64,000 bases of DNA from Sphingomonadales bacterium UBA656 (GTDB lineage Bacteria > Pseudomonadota > Alphaproteobacteria > Sphingomonadales > Sphingomonadaceae), in contig DBOC01000014.1 of the NCBI GenBank assembly GCA_002299895.1, forward strand, positions 211,281 through 275,280, in the 5' to 3' direction. Positions 61,944 through 64,000 of this stretch are shown piece after piece. The first letter of the stretch is position 1. Each line of letters starts with the position of its first letter. Under the pieces are notes generated by a model, which worked only from the letters and a program-made list of their open reading frames with translations, did not search any database and had not been told where the DNA came from. A program made the translations under genes and the position numbers.

Positions 61944-62630
61944 ATGCTTGAAAGAGAAACCGTCGTCAGTGATCAGCAACAGGTGCTCGGCCTACTCGCG
62001 AAGCGAGGTTGGTTTCACCATAGCGGCGAGGCGATGCATCACGACTCCATCCTTCATGAGATGGGGCAGCTTGGTGATAGACTAGGTCGACGCGTTCGAG
62101 GCCGCGCCGGTGCGCTCGAAGAGGTCGTTGTGCCTCGGCATCTCAATGAAGCGCACCCAAGATCTCTGAGCGCCCGCTACGGCCTTAGCGCGTTGCCGTT
62201 CCACGTTGAACTCAGCCATCGCACCACACCCTGCCGCTACATTCTTCTCGGGTGCATTGACCCTGGATCGCCATCTGCGACGACTATGCTCCTCGACTGG
62301 CGAACGCTCGGCTTTTCGCTTGAGGAATTGAACCTTCTCAAAGAGGCACCTGTCCTCGTGCGCGCTGGCCGACGCTCCTTCTATTCAACCATTTTGGCGA
62401 AGGGTGGAACTTTCTTGCGATATGATCCTGGCTGTCTCGAAGCCATAGACGGGCGCGGACAAATAGCACTACGGCTTGTCGAAGACCGGATAGCCGACGC
62501 TCCCTCTGACGTGCATCATTGGCACCAAGGCGACATCCTCATCATTGACAACTGGCGCGTCTTGCATGGACGCAGCCCGTCGGACCAAGGGTCCGGCCGA
62601 CGCTTAGCAAGGATTCTCATCGATGCCTGA
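61944..62630 (+). CDS. Fe(II)/2-oxoglutarate oxygenase-like protein (TauD/clavaminate synthase type)
   Basis: 228 residues, short for the family. LPFHVELSHRTTPCRYILLGC carries the His87-x-Glu89 part of the iron site (HxE, as in clavaminate synthase, rather than HxD), and DILIIDNWRVLHGRSPSD supplies the distal His208; Arg219/Arg220 in GSGRRLARILID would hold 2-oxoglutarate. So all ligands are there. Substrate is unknown; nothing about it suggests sulfonate use. Its last 8 bases overlap the next gene, which encodes a HEPN-zinc-ribbon protein, so the two likely work together. The start has AGGACGG upstream. Confidence 0.82.
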   Translation: MLERETVVSDQQQVLGLLAKRGWFHHSGEAMHHDSILHEMGQLGDRLGRRVRGRAGALEEVVVPRHLNEAHPRSLSARYGLSALPFHVELSHRTTPCRYILLGCIDPGSPSATTMLLDWRTLGFSLEELNLLKEAPVLVRAGRRSFYSTILAKGGTFLRYDPGCLEAIDGRGQIALRLVEDRIADAPSDVHHWHQGDILIIDNWRVLHGRSPSDQGSGRRLARILIDA

Positions 62631-63561
62631 GGACGTCTTCATCGCCATCAATGCTGATGCTCTGCATGCAAAGTCGAAAGTCTACATCAGCCGTGCCCTC
62701 GCACGGAAAGGAGCCGGTGATCTCGACGAGTATCAGCTTTGGGCGTCTCTCTCGCTTGAACTACTGGGCAAGGCTGCGCTCGCTCGGAAACACCCAAGCC
62801 TCGTAGTCGATCCAAACAACTGGCAATCGATGTTCGTCGCCGCCGGTATCAACGTGACGACTGACGTCAAAACGATTGCTGCCAAAACCTTGTTCGAGCG
62901 GCTCGCACATCTGGTCCCCCGCTTTGACAAGAAGGTTAAAGATTTCTGCCAGGAAATCGCCGAACGTCGTAACGCCGAGCTGCACTCGGCCGACCTGCCT
63001 TTCCGGACTATGCGCCTCGAAGCCTGGGAAGCGCACTATTGGCATGCTTGCGATACAATCCTGAATGCGATGGGATCATCTTTGGAGCAGTGGCTTGGAG
63101 CAGCTGACTCAAAGGCTCCCCGACAGCTGCTCGATGAAGCTGCAAACGCCCTTCAATCAGCGGTCAAACTGCGTGTTGAAGCTGCGAGAGATAGGTTCGG
63201 CGCACAATCAAAAGCTGAACGGGAGCGACTGGCAGCCGAGGCTGGTATGCGTGAGCCACAGAACCAGGTGGGACTGTTCAAGGGTCGCTATGACGAGATC
63301 TGGATTGAGTGCTGCCCAGCTTGCAATTGCCGCGCTTTCATGACCGGCGAGCAGACCGGCGAAGAAATCAGCGAAGAGCGCGACGAGCACATGATGTGGG
63401 AGATCGTCGACCGCGAGTTCGTCGGCGAGGAGTTTCGCTGCCCGACATGTGAGCTCACACTCATGGGAAGCGACCAGATCGATGCCTCCGGCCTCAACTA
63501 CATCCATGAGGATCAGCAGGAACGCGAAATGGAATACGAGCCCGACTACGGCAACGATTAA
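62623..63561 (+). CDS. HEPN-like plus zinc-ribbon protein
   Basis: 312 residues. Residues 1-160 are helical, with EIAERRNAELHSADLPF containing Arg116-Asn-x3-His121, the HEPN R-x4-H motif in its classical RN form. Residues 170-215 are a charged helix. The C-terminal part has C231-x2-C234 and C273-x2-C276 (CPAC and CPTC), a four-cysteine zinc ribbon, and an acidic tail (EDQQEREMEYEPDYGND). HEPN proteins are commonly RNases in toxin or defence systems; the zinc ribbon may bind nucleic acid. The start lies inside the oxygenase gene. Confidence 0.8.
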   Translation: MPEDVFIAINADALHAKSKVYISRALARKGAGDLDEYQLWASLSLELLGKAALARKHPSLVVDPNNWQSMFVAAGINVTTDVKTIAAKTLFERLAHLVPRFDKKVKDFCQEIAERRNAELHSADLPFRTMRLEAWEAHYWHACDTILNAMGSSLEQWLGAADSKAPRQLLDEAANALQSAVKLRVEAARDRFGAQSKAERERLAAEAGMREPQNQVGLFKGRYDEIWIECCPACNCRAFMTGEQTGEEISEERDEHMMWEIVDREFVGEEFRCPTCELTLMGSDQIDASGLNYIHEDQQEREMEYEPDYGND

Positions 63562-63570
63562 ATTCCTAAC

Positions 63571-63735
63571 GTGGCGGATAGTACCACCGAGGATGCGGGC
63601 GAAGCTGAAACTGCGGCGACACCGAGGTCGCGCTCGGGCTGCGAGAAGATCGTCAATGGCGATGCCGGCAAACTGATCGTGAAGGGAACGAACGGAAAGA
63701 AGCATCCTCAGCAAGGACTGGCTCGGTGGTTATAG
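63571..63735 (+). CDS. Possible 54-residue protein, low support
   Basis: A GTG at 63571, ten bases after the previous stop, opens 54 codons ending TAG at 63735. No good ribosome site precedes it. The middle of the product (RSRSGCEKIVNGDAGKLIV) is not obviously a known domain. It may be a remnant or chance frame. Confidence 0.3.
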   Translation: MADSTTEDAGEAETAATPRSRSGCEKIVNGDAGKLIVKGTNGKKHPQQGLARWL

Positions 63736-63848
63736 CGTTCCGGTGCTGCCGCGCGAGCGTGAGCAATGATTGCGATAGCCACGATTCAGACCTGAGCCAA
63801 AACTCCCCGATCCGCCTCGAATAAGCCATTTGCACACCCGAATCGGGG

Positions 63849-63965
63849 CTGCACATCAAGTGCGCTGTGCAGGAGTGCAATCAGGTGAAATCCGCAAAAA
63901 CTTCTGCACAGTTCCTACACAGGCCAAAAATGAACCAAATTACCCAATAAGATCAATGACTTACG
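63849..63965 (+). repeat. Right-end arm-type repeats of the element
   Basis: CTGCACA at 63849, the inverted form CTGTGCAG at 63865, CTGCACAG at 63904 and CTACACAG at 63915 (11 bases later, the same spacing as at the left end). ATCAATGACTTACG at 63952-63965 matches the left-end motif at 13 of 14 positions in the same direction. The region 63736-63979 otherwise has no gene; CCCCGAT/ATCGGGG at 63805 and 63842 is a further inverted repeat. Confidence 0.6.
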
Positions 63966-63979
63966 AGTGCACGATATAA

Positions 63980-64000
63980 TGGTCGGGGAGACAGGATTCG
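63980..64000 (-). tRNA. 3' end of tRNA-Pro, cut by the window edge; right attachment site
   Basis: Read on the minus strand the last 21 bases end CTCCCCG-A-CCA: 3' acceptor strand, discriminator A and encoded CCA, preceded by CGAATCCTGT, the T-loop and T-stem. This is the usual end of alphaproteobacterial tRNA-Pro. The rest of the gene lies beyond the window, so the anticodon is not visible. Confidence 0.7.

Larger units (their letters stand above)
41560..64000. mobile_element. Integrative mobilizable element at tRNA-Pro
   Basis: A block of about 22.4 kb with a tyrosine recombinase at its left end, mobilization genes (54408-58707), antirestriction, toxin-antitoxin and restriction-like cargo, and no housekeeping genes. 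Its left boundary has a 21-base tRNA-Pro 3'-end-like sequence at 41560-41580 and its right boundary runs into the 3' end of a minus-strand tRNA-Pro at 63980. Both ends have CTGCACAG repeats and a shared ATCAAWGACTTACG motif. By eye it is richer in GC than the chromosome to its left. It lacks type IV secretion genes, so it would rely on a helper for transfer. Confidence 0.85.

Noticed and set aside
63975..63980. TATAAT next to the tRNA-Pro end
   Set aside because: It is at the 3' end of the minus-strand tRNA and has no matching -35 or downstream gene on the plus strand in view.
1..64000. CRISPR array, rRNA operon or transposase
   Set aside because: I looked for regularly spaced repeats, rRNA sequence and DDE transposase motifs and found none. 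Direct repeats present are too few and irregular for CRISPR.
41560..64000. Prophage instead of mobilizable element
   Set aside because: No capsid, terminase, portal, tail or lysis genes; relaxase, MobC and coupling protein point to mobilization.

Overview
The window is a piece of an alphaproteobacterial chromosome, most likely from a sphingomonad of moderate GC such as a Sphingorhabdus or Sphingopyxis relative. The pointers are the gene order dusB-ntrB-ntrC-ntrY-ntrX-hfq-hflX, an Hfq made of two fused copies, a PhaR-type regulator, a large TonB-dependent receptor next to a secreted S9 peptidase, and a fused IspDF. The genus is inference; no rRNA is present.

Bases 1-41528 are ordinary core chromosome. 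In order: a truncated secreted protein; an S9 peptidase and a TonB-dependent receptor (minus strand); phaR, proS and rnr; a universal stress protein; the E2 and E3 subunits of pyruvate dehydrogenase; a secreted amidohydrolase; tRNA-Ser(UGA); a lytic transglycosylase; a tightly packed tmk-holB-metG-tatD-aspartyl protease operon; mazG; a minus-strand dusB-ntrBC-ntrYX-hfq-hflX block; ispDF and pncC; a Coq10-like protein and lipA; a bicarbonate module (sbtA, sbtB, beta-carbonic anhydrase) with a flavin-binding oxidase-like protein; ettA; and an M28 peptidase with a small lipoprotein.

From about 41560 to the right edge lies an integrative mobilizable element of about 22.4 kb. Its left end carries a tRNA-Pro 3'-end-like sequence, a promoter, paired CTGCACAG repeats and a tyrosine recombinase. 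Its right end carries the same kinds of repeats followed by the 3' end of a minus-strand tRNA-Pro that runs off the window. It has a mobilization module (VirD4/TraG-like ATPase, candidate oriT, MobC, relaxase) but no type IV secretion genes, so it would need a helper element to transfer.

The cargo is mostly conflict genes. (i) A five-gene operon at 43481-50969 encodes two DNA methyltransferases with complementary motif sets, a GIY-YIG/SF2 helicase, a small protein and a Rad50-like ATPase with a CxxC hook; it looks like a restriction or defence system that fits no standard type I, II or III layout. (ii) An ArdC antirestriction protein follows it. (iii) There is a stand-alone HEPN-like protein. 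(iv) A hipBA toxin-antitoxin pair sits behind three evenly spaced palindromes. (v) An Fe(II)/2-oxoglutarate oxygenase overlaps a gene for a HEPN plus zinc-ribbon protein. The two gene sets I consider most likely to be undescribed are (i) and (v).

All family assignments come from reading motifs by eye; no database search or calculation was run.
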